Origin: Hypomesus transpacificus
Lineage: Eukaryota; Chordata; Actinopteri; Osmeriformes; Osmeridae
NCBI RefSeq assembly: GCF_021917145.1
Contig: NC_061080.1
Coordinates: forward strand, 10,305,631-10,369,630
Direction: 5' to 3'
Length of the DNA stretch: 64,000 nucleotides
Made by a program: the position numbers and the translations under genes. This document shows positions 10,611 through 28,600 of the stretch, piece after piece (positions within the stretch are counted from its first letter, which is position 1; each line of letters begins with the position of its first letter). The notes under the pieces were generated by a model, which saw only the letters and a list, made by a program, of their open reading frames with translations, was not told where the DNA came from and made no database searches.

Positions 10611-12473
10611 GATGACCAGGGGCACATATTTCTTAAAGTTGCATTTAATGGGTTTTAACACAGGGGGTGGGCTTAATAGTGGGTGCACAGGGCCCCCCGG
10701 TGAATGGGTGATGGGGGACACCCCCCCCGGAGGTGTGCAGTCCCCCCTTGGAGAGGGGGTCCCCGGGGAGGCCGGGAGGGTGTGGGGGGGTCCCCTTGGA
10801 TCCCAAAAGTGGGTGTGCAGGGTGCGGCCGGAGTGGGGGTCCCTTGGGAGCCCGGGGATGGGTGCCCGGGGACGTCCCGGAGTGGTGGTCCCCTGGGAGG
10901 CCGGGGATGACCGTGTGAGGGTGCGCTGGAGGTGTGGAAAGGTGAAAAAGGGTAAAATTCGCCGTTTCTCGCCCGAGCGTGGGATTTGGCTGGGGACACT
11001 TTTATAATTCAAGTTGGAGGCTGGGGCAGCGGGTAGTGTGTTTTTTCTCCCCGGAAAAGGTGTACTTTTTTCGGGGGAGACGTTTGAAATATTCGTGGGC
11101 CTCCCGTTTTCGTTCTGCCCCATGGATTTGAACGGGGACAATTTTCCCATATAAGTTAGAGGCGGGGGCAGCGTGCACTGTGGTCGTTTCACCCGGAAAC
11201 GGTGTTCCCGACTCGGTAGAAGCGTTTGAAATCTTGTTTCGTTCCGTGCGTTTCCCGCGCGCGTGCACGCCCGGGGGTCTCTCATGGGCCTTCTTCCCCC
11301 GGTCCATACCTATCCAAAAAGTCTTCCCCCGAGTCTCTGAGTGCCCGCAAAGTGGAGATGCCTCCACACGAGTCTCAAATTCCTTCCACTTTTGCCGACT
11401 GAAAGTGTGCTTGACTTTTTGAATGCTTTGGAGGTGTAAAATTCACAGTTATTCACCCGAACGTGGGATTTGGCTGGGGACACTTTTAAAATTCAAGTTA
11501 GACCCGGGGGGTAGCGTGGAGAGTGTTTATCTTCCCCGGAAAAGGTGTACTTTTTTCGGGGGAGACGTTTGAAATATTCGTCGGCCTCCCGTGTCCGTTG
11601 TGTCCCATGGATCTCGACGGGGACAATTTTCCCATTTAAGTTAGAGGCGGGGGCAGCGGGGAATTTGTTTTCTTTCCCCGGAAAAGGTGTACTTTTTTCG
11701 GGGGAGACGTTTGAAATATTCGTCGGCCTCCCGTGTCCGTTGTGTCCCATGGATCTCGACGGGGACAATTTTCCCATTTAAGTTAGAGGCGGGGGCAGCG
11801 TGCACTGTGGTTATTTCACCCGGAAAACGTGTTCCCATTTCGGTAGAAGCGTTTGAAATCTTGTTTCGTTCCGTGCGTCTCCCACGCGCGTGCACGCCCG
11901 GGGGTCTCTCCTCGGCCTTCTTCCCCCGGTCCATACCTATCCAAAAAGTCTTCCCCCGAGTCTCTGAGTGCCCGCAAAGTGGAGATGCCTCTACACAAGT
12001 CTCAATTCCTTCCACTTTTGCAGACTGAAAGTGTGCTTGACTTATTGAATGCTGGCAAGATAATAAATTCACAGTTATTCAACGGAACATGGGATTTGGC
12101 TGGGGACTCTTTTATTATTCCAGTTAGACCCGGGGGCACGGAGGGGAGTGTTTATTTTCCCCTGAAAAGGTGTACTTATTTCAGGGGAGACGTTTGAAGT
12201 TTTGTTTCGGTTCCTGTGTCGCGCACGCGCACGTGCGCAAAAGTTGCACACCGGGGTTTTGTTGCCCCGGATCTTACCTATCCAACGAGCCTTTATTCAC
12301 AAAAATCGGTTGAACGGCACCGGAGATAACCGTGTTTGACCGTTTTCCCAGCCTTTTCAGCAGTCTCCCAGCTTCGAGATTACAAACTTTACATGGTCGC
12401 GGGCCCCAGTCCACCAGACGACCATCGGCGCGGTTTCAGAAACCTGGTTTTCAGAGACCTGAAAGAACCAGAG

Positions 12474-13530
12474 GGTCTGCCCAGGACCCAGTGCCCGCCC
12501 AAGAGGCACCCCGGTCGGATACCCCCCGGACCCCGAGAGGCCTGGAGGTCAACCATGGACTCAAACATCCAGCCGAGGGTCTGCCCAGGACCCCGTGCCC
12601 GCCCAAGAGGCACCCCGGTCGGATACCCCCGCACCCTGGCGACCCCTGGAGGTCAACCATGGACTCAAACATCCAGCAGGGGGTCTGCCCAGGACCCCCA
12701 GGACCCCGTGCCCGCCCAAGAGGCACCCCGGTCGGATACCCCCGCACCCCGAGACCCCTGGAGGTCAACCATGGACTCAAACATCCAGCAGAGGGTCTGC
12801 CCAGGACCCAGTGCCCGCCCAAGAGGCACCCCGGTCGGATACCCCCGCACCCCGAGACCCCTGGAGGTCAACCATGGACTCAAACATCCAGCAGAGGGTC
12901 TGCCCAGGACCCAGTGCCCGCCCAAGAGGCACCCCGGTCGGATACCCCCGCACCCTGGCGACCCCTGGAGGTCAACCATGGACTCAAACATCCAGCAGGG
13001 GGTCTGCCCAGGACCCCCAGGACCCCGTGCCCGCCCAAGAGGCACCCCGGTCGGATACCCCCGCACCCCGAGACCCCTGGAGGTCAACCATGGACTCAAA
13101 CATCCAGCAGAGGGTCTGCCCAGGACCCAGTGCCCGCCCAAGAGGCACCCCGGTCGGATACCCCCGCACCCCGAGACCCCTGGAGGTCAACCATGGACTC
13201 AAACATCCAGCAGAGGGTCTGCCCAGGACCCAGTGCCCGCCCAAGAGGCACCCCGGTCGGATACCCCCGCACCCTGGCGACCCCTGGAGGTCAAACATGG
13301 ACTCAAACATCCAGCAGAGGGTGTGCCCAGGACCCAGTGCCCGCCCAAGAGGCACCCCGGTCGGATACCCCCGCACCCCGAGACCCCTGGAGGTCAAACA
13401 TGGACTCAAACATCCAGCAGAGGGTCTGCCCAGGACCCAGTGCCCGCCCAAGAGGCACCCCGGTCGGATACCCCCGCACCCTGGCGACCCCTGGAGGTAA
13501 AACATGGACTCAAACATCCAGCAGATGGCA
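12474..13530. repeat. 103-112 bp GC-rich minisatellite (array unit 3)
   Basis: Third copy of the same minisatellite, offset by 11010 bp from the first, with the same alternating arrangement. Confidence 0.95.
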
Positions 13531-13935
13531 GCCTACCCTCTAAAACCAAAGGTCAGTTTCCCCCTCTCCCTCACCTGATCCTCAACTGAGCCGTGGATGT
13601 GTGAATAACCGCCGTGGCAGATGGCAATGGAAATGGGTGACCGGGGTTCGTACCCCAGAGGCGTCTTACTTTCCCCAATCTAATTTCGGGGGAACACTTT
13701 ATAAAACGGCTGAGTAGCCCACTCTCTTAGGCTTTTAACCCCGGTGAATAATATGGGGTGGACGCCGTGGACGCGTGACGTAGGCCCGGGTGTTTGGAGC
13801 GTCCAATTAAACCCGGCTTAGGGCTAGGGCGCACGTCCACTTTGAGGGAGAGGAGTGGCCGATGTGAGATGTGTATGCTCGGGCTTTGAAACCCACGTAA
13901 ACACGAAACGAAATTCATTCAAATGGTTCTTTTAT

Positions 13936-15255
13936 TCAAACATTTGGACCACACAGCAAAGCAGCGATGTTTTTGCGGGCCTGAACATGCCCAAGAGGTG
14001 TCCCAATGCGGACATAAAACCTCTCTTCGGTAACAGCAGAATGGCACATATGGTGAGCTATCAAATTTCGTTCCGACCCGCTCATGTGGGTCCAATTTAA
14101 TGTGCTTATGGAATGGCGTAAGTGATGCAGGGTGATGCCTTGGTGGCCCAAGCTATGCATCAACTTCCGGACGTTTGTGGATAGCCCATTCATGCAAGAT
14201 CCGCTGCGGGAAAAGAACAGTCTCTGGTCGGTGTTCCGAGGGTAACCGGGAAGCTTGGTGGATGCCTCTACAAAGCGAGAGAGCCATCCATGCTCTTCCC
14301 CCGTGAGAGCTAAGACGGCAGGGCCATGATATTGCGCCGTCTTGTGCTCCGGCACTGAAACAAGAAACATATCCTCCAGGCGCTCGGCGGAGGCAAAGTT
14401 GTCGCGGGTCATCTCCAAGAAAACCCCGCGCCTGGCGCCGTTGAATATTGTAACCTGCAGGATGATGGCAGCTGCAGCCCTGTTAGCGTTCCGATGCGTA
14501 GCAGCCCTCTCCAAAGCCAGCAGTAGCTCGGGTATGCACCTATCCAAATCGGTGCCAATGGCACGGATCTCCTCACTCCTTAGCAGGCCCGTCTGCTGGG
14601 AATGGGTGATGGTCAGCCGGTGTCTACGAACGTTGACACGGTTGTCTCTTGAAAGCTTGCTCAATTTCATGAGCATGGGACGGAGGACCTTTTTTGAAAC
14701 GGCAAGGCCGGTCGGCTTATAATCTTTAACCCACTTCACAAACGCAGTAACGTCACAGAGGTACGATTTGAGGGTACTCGCCTTCAGACCTCGGGTGGAC
14801 AGGTCGCTGTACCAACTTTGAACTGCTTCTGGTTCTTCAAAGTTCTTAATTTGACCCATAAAGTCTATGATTCGATTAACGGTGCTTTTGACGTTTTCCA
14901 TCTGTCTTTTCGAAGCTTGCGGGATCACCAGGTAAGCGTGGTAAGCGCTCACAATGGTCCCAGTGTCTGTGTCTTCGTCGGTTGAGCTGCAGCTGGAACT
15001 GGGGCTGGAACTGGACATGTTCTGGTGGGTCTCCGGACCGGTGGGTACAGCGTTGTGGGTATTTGAGCACCCCGGCTTGAGGTGTTGATCGTCCTCGGCG
15101 GCATCCTTGGATGTCAGTCCTCTGTAAGCATTGTCGTAATCGTGGGTGCCAACTTTCAATTTGTGCACCTTTGTAAGATGTCTGTCTAGTCGGGCGAAAG
15201 GTTTCCCAGAGCAGAGAATGCAGGGTTTCACTACCTTCTTCCTTGAAACGTCCAT
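13936..15255 (-). CDS. Tyrosine recombinase with N-terminal zinc finger (array copy 3)
   Basis: Third open copy, again predicted to give the same 439-residue protein starting at the ATG at 15255, with stop codon and poly(A) signal overlapping at the 3' end. Context is the same as in units 1 and 2. The fourth unit is cut by the assembly gap before its recombinase gene. Confidence 0.85.
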   Translation of the reverse strand: MDVSRKKVVKPCILCSGKPFARLDRHLTKVHKLKVGTHDYDNAYRGLTSKDAAEDDQHLKPGCSNTHNAVPTGPETHQNMSSSSPSSSCSSTDEDTDTGTIVSAYHAYLVIPQASKRQMENVKSTVNRIIDFMGQIKNFEEPEAVQSWYSDLSTRGLKASTLKSYLCDVTAFVKWVKDYKPTGLAVSKKVLRPMLMKLSKLSRDNRVNVRRHRLTITHSQQTGLLRSEEIRAIGTDLDRCIPELLLALERAATHRNANRAAAAIILQVTIFNGARRGVFLEMTRDNFASAERLEDMFLVSVPEHKTAQYHGPAVLALTGEEHGWLSRFVEASTKLPGYPRNTDQRLFFSRSGSCMNGLSTNVRKLMHSLGHQGITLHHLRHSISTLNWTHMSGSERNLIAHHMCHSAVTEERFYVRIGTPLGHVQARKNIAALLCGPNV

Positions 15256-15489
15256 GATGTGCGGCAAGCATTGAGGTCGGTCGGCATCAATCAAGGCATA
15301 ATTGCCGATTGGCAGGAAGGTGTTTTTCCATGGGAAGCGTGTACTGGGCGGGGACAGTGTTGATCCATGGTAGGGGAGTCAATGGAGGGACGCCGAGAGG
15401 CAAGGAGTGGTACTTCCCCCAAAACCAAAGCCCACAAACAGTCACCCTCCTGTGGACTCAAAAGGGATGACATGTCGGTGAAAACAACC

Positions 15490-16135
15490 AAAACCTAAGT
15501 CCATTTTGAATGGGAGTCAATGGGCGGAGTACCAGAGGCACAAACTTTTAAGCCTCCAAAACCTAAGTCCATTTTGAATGGAAGTCAATGGGCGGATGCC
15601 CAGGTGCACAAAATTCTAAGCCTCCAAAACCTAAGTCCATTTTGAATGGAAGTCAATGGGCGGATGCCCAGGTGCACAAAATTCTAAGCCTTCAAAACCT
15701 AAGTCCATTTTGAATGGAAGTCAATGGGCGGATGCCCAGGTGCACAAAATTCTAAGCCTTCAAAACCTAAGTCCATTTTGAATGGAAGTCAATGGGCGGA
15801 TGCCCAGGTGCACAAAATTCTAAGCCTTCAAAACCTAAGTCCATTTTGAATGGAAGTCAATGGGCGGATGCCCAGGTGCACAAAATTCTAAGCCTTCAAA
15901 ACCTAAGTCCATTTTGAATGGAAGTCAATGGGCGGATGCCCAGGTGCACAAAATTCTAAGCCTTCAAAACCTAAGTCCATTTTGAATGGAAGTCAATGGG
16001 CGGATGCCCAGGTGCACAAAATTCTAAGCCTCCAAAACCTAAGTCCATTTTGAATGGAAGTCAATGGGCGGATGCCCAGGTGCACAAAATTCTAAGCCTT
16101 CAAAACCTAAGTCCATTTTGAATGGAAGTCAATTG
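15490..16135. repeat. 68 bp minisatellite upstream of the recombinase (unit 3)
   Basis: Same length as in unit 1, with scattered single-base variants (for example CCTCCAAAAC instead of CCTTCAAAAC near 15620 and 16030). Confidence 0.93.
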
Positions 16136-17367
16136 GATGACCAGGGGCACATATTTCTTAAAGTTGCATTTAATGGGTTTTAACACAGGGGGTGGGCTTA
16201 ATAGTGGGTGCACAGGGCCCCCCGGTGAATGGGTGATGGGGGACACCCCCCCCGGAGGTGTGCAGTCCCCCCTTGGAGAGGGGGTCCCCGGGGAGGCCGG
16301 GAGGGTGTGGGGGGGTCCCCTTGGATCCCAAAAGTGGGTGTGCAGGGTGCGGCCGGAGTGGGGGTCCCTTGGGAGCCCGGGGATGGGTGCCCGGGGACGT
16401 CCCGGAGTGGTGGTCCCCTGGGAGGCCGGGGATGACCGTGTGAGGGTGCGCTGGAGGTGTGGAAAGGTGAAAAAGGGTAAAATTCGCCGTTTCTCGCCCG
16501 AGCGTGGGATTTGGCTGGGGACACTTTTATAATTCAAGTTGGAGGCTGGGGCAGCGGGTAGTGTGTTTTTTCTCCCCGGAAAAGGTGTACTTTTTTCGGG
16601 GGAGACGTTTGAAATATTCGTGGGCCTCCCGTTTTCGTTCTGCCCCATGGATTTGAACGGGGACAATTTTCCCATATAAGTTAGAGGCGGGGGCAGCGTG
16701 CACTGTGGTCGTTTCACCCGGAAACGGTGTTCCCGACTCGGTAGAAGCGTTTGAAATCTTGTTTCGTTCCGTGCGTTTCCCGCGCGCGTGCACGCCCGGG
16801 GGTCTCTCATGGGCCTTCTTCCCCCGGTCCATACCTATCCAAAAAGTCTTCCCCCGAGTCTCTGAGTGCCCGCAAAGTGGAGATGCCTCCACACGAGTCT
16901 CAAATTCCTTCCACTTTTGCCGACTGAAAGTGTGCTTGACTTTTTGAATGCTTTGGAGGTGTAAAATTCACAGTTATTCACCCGAACGTGGGATTTGGCT
17001 GGGGACACTTTTAAAATTCAAGTTAGACCCGGGGGTAGCGTGGAGAGTGTTTATCTTCCCCGGAAAAGGTGTACTTTTTTCGGGGGAGACGTTTGAAATA
17101 TTCGTCGGCCTCCCGTGTCCGTTGTGTCCCATGGATCTCGACGGGGACAATTTTCCCATTTAAGTTAGAGGCGGGGGCAGCGGGGAATTTGTTTTCTTTC
17201 CCCGGAAAAGGTGTACTTTTTTCGGGGGAGACGTTTGAAATATTCGTCGGCCTCCCGTGTCCGTTGTGTCCCATGGATCTCGACGGGGACAATTTTCCCA
17301 TTTAAGTTAGAGGCGGGGGCAGCGTGCACTGTGGTTATTTCACCCGGAAAACGTGTTCCCATTTCGG

Positions 17368-17467
17368 NNNNNNNNNNNNNNNNNNNNNNNNNNNNNNNNN
17401 NNNNNNNNNNNNNNNNNNNNNNNNNNNNNNNNNNNNNNNNNNNNNNNNNNNNNNNNNNNNNNNNNNN
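17368..17467. other. Assembly gap of 100 N
   Basis: Exactly 100 Ns, the conventional size for a gap of unknown length. It breaks both the 5.5 kb array (fourth unit) and the downstream part of the CUB-like gene, so the right end of the array is not seen. Confidence 0.99.
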
Positions 17468-17491
17468 TGGTAATAATGTAGGTCGACTTAC

Positions 17492-18164
17492 TCTCGTAAA
17501 ATAAGTGCAAGTAATGCGGATCGCTGCCTGGTTTAACCTTTATTGTCCAGGTCAGCGTGGCTCGAGCGCAGCCGTGGAGCAGCGCACTTTTCCCAGTCTC
17601 CAAAACTCGTTCCGCTCCGTTGGCCCCGCAGTGTACCGACAAGCGCGAGTCATCGTCCACCGTCACCGTTTCCAACCGTACCGACTGATTTGGAGGGACG
17701 TCGATGAACCATATGCAACCGGTGTCAAACGCTTTACCGCCTCCGTCATACTTGGAATGGACACCGTTGGGGTCCACTTTCCCCGGTATGGTGACACTGA
17801 TTAAACCGTTTTTCTCCTGGTTCACGGTTCCGCCACAGTCGTACTGTAACGTAGCAAATATATTACCTGAGAAAAAGGATAGAGTTAAAAATCGTCCACT
17901 CCTCAGAGACAGAACGCTTAAGACTATAAAATCACAAAACTTAATCTGCTTGAAAACAGTTATCCATCCTCTAATTTGATTTCAAACGGAACGTAACTCT
18001 AAGTTAGAGGAACATTCCAGTAAGGGTGGAAATAAGTGCGTAACGAACTACATCCTGCTTCAAACACACTGCCCCACTGATTACAGAGGTTTGGCCGTTG
18101 AACGTGTATTATCCTCCTTACCTGTCGTGACAATAAAGAGAAGCCCGTACGCGTGGAGACGCAT
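17492..18164 (-). CDS. Secreted CUB-domain-like protein, 5' exons only
   Basis: Exon 1 coding 18122-18164 begins with an ATG and gives MRLHAYGLLFIVTTG, a short hydrophobic signal peptide. It ends at a GTAAGG donor in phase 1. Exon 2 (17492-17866, 375 nt) starts after a TTTTTCTCAG acceptor and ends at a GTAAGT donor, again phase 1. Joined, the frame stays open. Exon 2 has the CUB pattern: YDCGG near its start, GCIWFI in the middle, VHCG, a TLTWTI strand and a final LHLFYES. CUB modules are usually encoded by phase 1-1 exons, as here. The rest of the gene lies beyond the N gap, so the full architecture and gene identity are unknown. Another beta-sandwich extracellular domain is possible. Confidence 0.7.
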
Positions 18165-19344
18165 TTTGTTTGTTCAGACATCTCACGGTCCGATCCTCAA
18201 AACCCAGATCCATGTATGGAGCCTCTGCGCGCGATGGAGACGACTCGGACACCAAGAACCGCACGGAAACACACTAGGAGCTTGCCAGATGAGTAGAAAG
18301 CCCCCTTGCCATCGCTTCCCCGTTAACGGAAATCAGAACGTTGCCCATCAGGGTAACTTCAGCATTGAAATGGGCCACACATGTGTTGCTTGTGTGTGTG
18401 TGTGTGTTTATGAGTGAAAGCGAGAGAGAGAAGGCAGTGGTTACAGCCCCCGCGCGCCGTTCCCTAGTTCCATATGAGCGTCATTAGCGCTTGGAACTCA
18501 GGGCGGTTCCTGTGGCGCGCGCGTAGGGGTGCATGCCTACGGCCAGTAGACCGCCATGATCACGGCGGGGGGCGGGCGGTTAGGCCGGTTTATTCGGTGT
18601 GCAGGAAGCCATTACATTTTACGGGACAGGGGGACATGAAAAGGCTCGAGAGGGCCTTCTTCAGTAGTTCCTATATGCACCCCGCGTGGAGGACAGCAGT
18701 TCGTTATAAGCTGGCGCCCGCGTGTCCTGTACAGAAACCCCTCCTGGTGTTTATACAGACACGCTCAACCGGCTAGGTAGACAGAATTGTTGATACAGAT
18801 CGAACAGAGTGAAATATCCAGCGGTACATGTGACGAGCATGTTCCACTGAACTGATATAGACCCAAACGGAGGTTCAAGTTGACCTACGTGCTTAAAATA
18901 CCTTTTAAAATATTGCCTAACGTTTTTATATATGGGTTAGTCATTTCTGCCAATCCAGAACACATGAAAACAATAATGAATATGTTTACCACAACACAGC
19001 AATAAACGACAACCACTTAATGACTGTAGATTTATTTTAATCACTGAAAGGCGAAAGAAAAAAAAAAAGAACAATGGCGTTTGGTTTTTGCTTGAATGGA
19101 GAGATTCAGGTAGAGAGGAAGCTGCTGATGAGGACAGAAAGGTCTAGTAAGATGGTCCGACAGCAAGGCATGTTTCCTAACTTGGCTGGCTGTCAACATC
19201 TACTGGGTCTTCTGCAGAAAACTAACTTTGGGCAGCAACTACCCTGTGTCACCACTAGATGGTGACAAAAATACAACCAGGCTTGAGACGCTACCTGTAC
19301 ACAAGCTCAAGTCAACAACCCTTGTAACATCTTATATACAGACA
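18165..19344. other. Intergenic, no gene recognised
   Basis: Contains a short TG microsatellite near 18390-18410 and AT-rich sequence. No ORF with recognisable domains and no RNA gene seen on either strand. The upstream non-coding part of the CUB-like gene probably starts just above 18164. Confidence 0.5.
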
Positions 19345-19350
19345 TTTATT
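19345..19350 (-). promoter_or_regulatory. ndufab1: ndufab1 poly(A) signal
   Basis: AATAAA on the minus strand, about 170 bp downstream of the start of the last exon (19524), an appropriate distance for a short 3' UTR. Confidence 0.55.
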
Positions 19351-19520
19351 TTCCCTCACAGGGGTAGATTCTATGAACTAGGAATAAAGCTTTTTATATT
19401 CTAAGAAACGTGTGGATGGTGAGAATGGGTGGATAGTGTGTGTGGATGGTGCATAGTGTATGAGTGTGTGTGTGTACAGATGTTGAGGCTGGCTTGTAGG
19501 AGTAGTGTCTGCCTGTCTCT

Positions 19521-25409
<5,889 letters not shown>

Positions 25410-25527
25410 CGTGGAAAACACCCAGAATGCAACTTGCGACGCATGCGCTTATCAATCTGTAGTTTTTTGGTTGGGGTCGTTTCAAAGTCAGACATACACG
25501 CCAAGACAAAACAAAATTGTATAAACA

Positions 25528-25533
25528 TTTATT
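25528..25533 (-). promoter_or_regulatory. palb2: palb2 poly(A) signal
   Basis: AATAAA on the minus strand, 155 bp past the palb2 stop and only ~120 bp before the ndufab1 start codon. The two genes are tightly packed head to tail. Confidence 0.55.
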
Positions 25534-25687
25534 TCAGACATATACAATAAAACATATATTGCAACATTTAAGACAGCAGGTTAAACTTTTTTTCAAACGT
25601 TTCTTTTAAAACTCAAGTAACCGAGAACAATGTTTGGATTAATACAATAAACTACAGTACAGGATTCTGTCACTCGTGTGTGCCCCG

Positions 25688-28600
25688 TCAGGTGCTTTGA
25701 GGCCTGTAGTGATAGATAGACAGGTCTCCGTTGGGATGTGACATCAGCAAGGTGTTCTTACCCCCCCAGAGGGCGAGCAGGTGTCCCCCCTCCCCCTCCG
25801 CCCCCCCCAGGAGCACCGTGGCCCCCCCTCGAGGAGCCCCCAGCTCCCACACACACACACACCCAGGCGCCCCCCCCACTCCTCTGGGTCACATACAGGA
25901 CTCTGGAGCCAAGGACATCCACCTCCAACAACCTGGGGGATAGACACACACACACACACACACACACTTTTAAGCATGAACAGATGAAAAAATACACCAA
26001 AACACACATTTACATTTGAATTGTACATTGCTCTGGGTGAAAGCTTCTGCTAAATAAATCAAATGTAATATGAAGAATATTGTCCTTGTCCCCCTCTCCC
26101 CCCCCCCCCCTCTCCCCTCCTCACCTCCCAGAGCAGACCCTTCCCCTCCTCACCTCCCCCTCTCCCCTCCCCCTCCTCACCTCCCAGAGCAGTCCCAGAG
26201 CAGACCCTCCCCCTCCTCACCTCTCCCCCCCCTCCCCCTCCTCACCTTCCTGAGCAGGCCCCCCCCCTCCTCACCTCACCTCCCCCTCTACCCTCCCTCC
26301 CCTCCCCCTCCTCACCTCCCAGAGCAGTCCCAGAGCAGACCCTCCCCCTCCTCACCTCCCCCTCTCCCCTCCCCCTCCTCACCTCCCAGAGCAGGCCCCA
26401 GAGCAGACCCTCCCCCTCTCCCCTCCCCCTCCTCACCTCCCAGAGCAGGCCCCAGAGCAGACCCTCCCCCTCCTCACCTCCACCTCTCCCCTCCCCCTCT
26501 CCCCTCCTCACCTCCCAGAGCAGACCCAGAGCAGACCCTCCCCCTCTCCCCTCCCCCTCCCCCCTCCCTCCCCACCTCCCCCTCTCCCCTCCCCCTCTCC
26601 CCTCCCTCCCCACCTCCCCCTCTCCCCTCCCCCTCTCCCCTCCCCCTCCTCACCTCCCCCTCTCCCCTCCCCCTCCTCACCTCCCAGAGCAGGCCCCAGG
26701 CAGCTCCAGTCCAGAGACCACAGCAGAGCCTCCCCCTCCTCACCTCCCAGAGCAGACCCTCCCCCTCTCCCCTCCCCCTCCTCACCTCCCAGAGCAGGCC
26801 CCAGGCAGCTCCAGTCCAGAGACCACAGCAGAGCAGGCCCCAGGCAGCTCCAGTCCAGAGACCACAGCAGAGCCTCCAATTACAGGGTTGGTGGCCAGCA
26901 GAGAGAACAGCTCTCCTCTCCTCTCACCCTTCCTGTCCTCCTCCCTCTCTCCTCTCTCCTCCTCCCTCTCTCCTCCCTTCTCCTCCCTCTCCTCCAGGGA
27001 GCTGTGGTACGTGTGCTGCAGCAGGACAAACAGCACCCCCTGCTGGATTCACAAGGAACTGAGAGTCACAACTACATACACCATACAAACATGTCTCCAG
27101 TAACACAGTGTTGTGTCCATGCAGGCCTCAGGAACACTGACCCTGCTGCTGTATCCTCTTAGGCAGATAGTCTGAGTCAAACTCTGCTGCAGCAACATCC
27201 TCTGTAGTAGCTGGCCAGTCCTCATGTTCCTACCCACACACACACACACACACACAGTGAGACACATGCATGCACACACACGCACACACATACACAGTGA
27301 GACACACCCACTGTGGTTAGAGCAGCTTTTCAGAACTCTGATCTGTTCTCCCTCACCACAACACAAGATGGCCGTCGTCTGTTGAGCCAATCAGAGCGTC
27401 CTCCTGCCCCTCCACAGCAGCCAGCGCACGCACACACGCACCTGGGGACACGAGAGGCTGGGTGGACTGTACCCTGCGGAGAGCACACACACACACACAC
27501 ACACAAACAAGAATGAACCCACGTGCAAACATAATGAAAATGAAACATAGTGTGAATAAAACTGACAGTGGAGACTGTTGATGAAACTTTGTTTGTCATG
27601 TTTAGATATGTGATATAAAACACACGTATGCACTCTCTCTCTCTCCCTCACACACACACACACTCTTTCTCTCTCTCACCCCCTCCCCCCCCCCTCTCTG
27701 TACCTGCCATCCTGCAGCAGAGAGAACACCTGGATGAGGGGGGCCGCTGAGTGGGAGGAGCTAACCACACGGCCTCGGGACACGCCCACTACCACCTGCC
27801 CCGCCTCCTTGCTCAGCAACACCTGGGAAAGACCACAGGACAGGACCCTGCACACACACACACATCAAGCTTCTTCAATCTTTAGGGTTAGTAGTAAACC
27901 TGCCTGGTCTCATAGTTCTACACACAACTACAGGAGTAAGAGTGTGTGTGTGTGTGTATATGACTGTGTGTTTCCTACCTGGTTTCCCTGACCTCCAGCT
28001 CTCCCAGAGTCACACACAGCAGCCCAGCAACATCCAGCACAGGAAACACACTGATCACTGGCTGTGGACACACACACAAACAGATTGTTCTGTATTACAT
28101 TGTCAACATGAAAATAATTCAGTGTACAGTACAGATACTCACTCACCTCGGTGAAGTTCCAGGTGTGCAGCCATGTGGGTGGTGTGTGTGTCCTGCACAC
28201 ACACACACTCCACACACACACACTGCTCTCTCCTGCTACGGCCACACACATCTCTCCTGTCGGCCAAGACACACAGCACGCATCCACTACACTGTCTCCT
28301 GCAGGGGCCTGCGCACACACACACACACCAACACACATAAATAACACTTTTACAAAGACTATGTCGTAATGAAGACCAGGATTGTTAAGTTAGGATGTGC
28401 GTGAGGTGCTAATAAAAGACGTTTTGGAGTTTAATGATAACTTCAACCCCCCATTCCGGAGAGAAAGCCTTCTTTACCTTCAGCGTGTGGGTTCTCCTCA
28501 GGACGACTCCCTCCATCCTCTCCTCCTCTTCCTCTCCCCCCAGGGAGTCTGGGGCAGGTGGGGGAGTTCTGTCATCCAATCGGTTAAGGTGCGGAGGGGT

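Larger units (their letters stand above)
1..17367. repeat. Tandem array of ~5.5 kb units, each carrying a tyrosine recombinase gene
   Basis: Three complete head-to-tail units (1-5524, 5525-11009, 11010-16534) and a fourth that is cut at 17367 by the N gap. Periods are 5524, 5485 and 5525 bp. The main visible differences are copy changes in the 68 bp minisatellite of unit 2, a one-base G insertion near 11512 in unit 3 and scattered substitutions in the 68 bp repeats. Each unit holds, from left to right, GC-rich dyad motifs and 142 bp repeats, a 103-112 bp minisatellite, a pol III-like box pair, a minus-strand YR ORF, the 68 bp minisatellite and a G/C-run segment. The array extends past the left window edge, so total copy number is unknown. 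Near-identity means recent amplification or strong homogenisation; assembly duplication cannot be excluded from sequence alone. Confidence 0.97.

Noticed and set aside
26070-27062. 330-residue Pro/Ser-rich plus-strand ORF
   Set aside because: Antisense to palb2 exon 11 and its CT-rich intron minisatellite; no independent splice or domain evidence.
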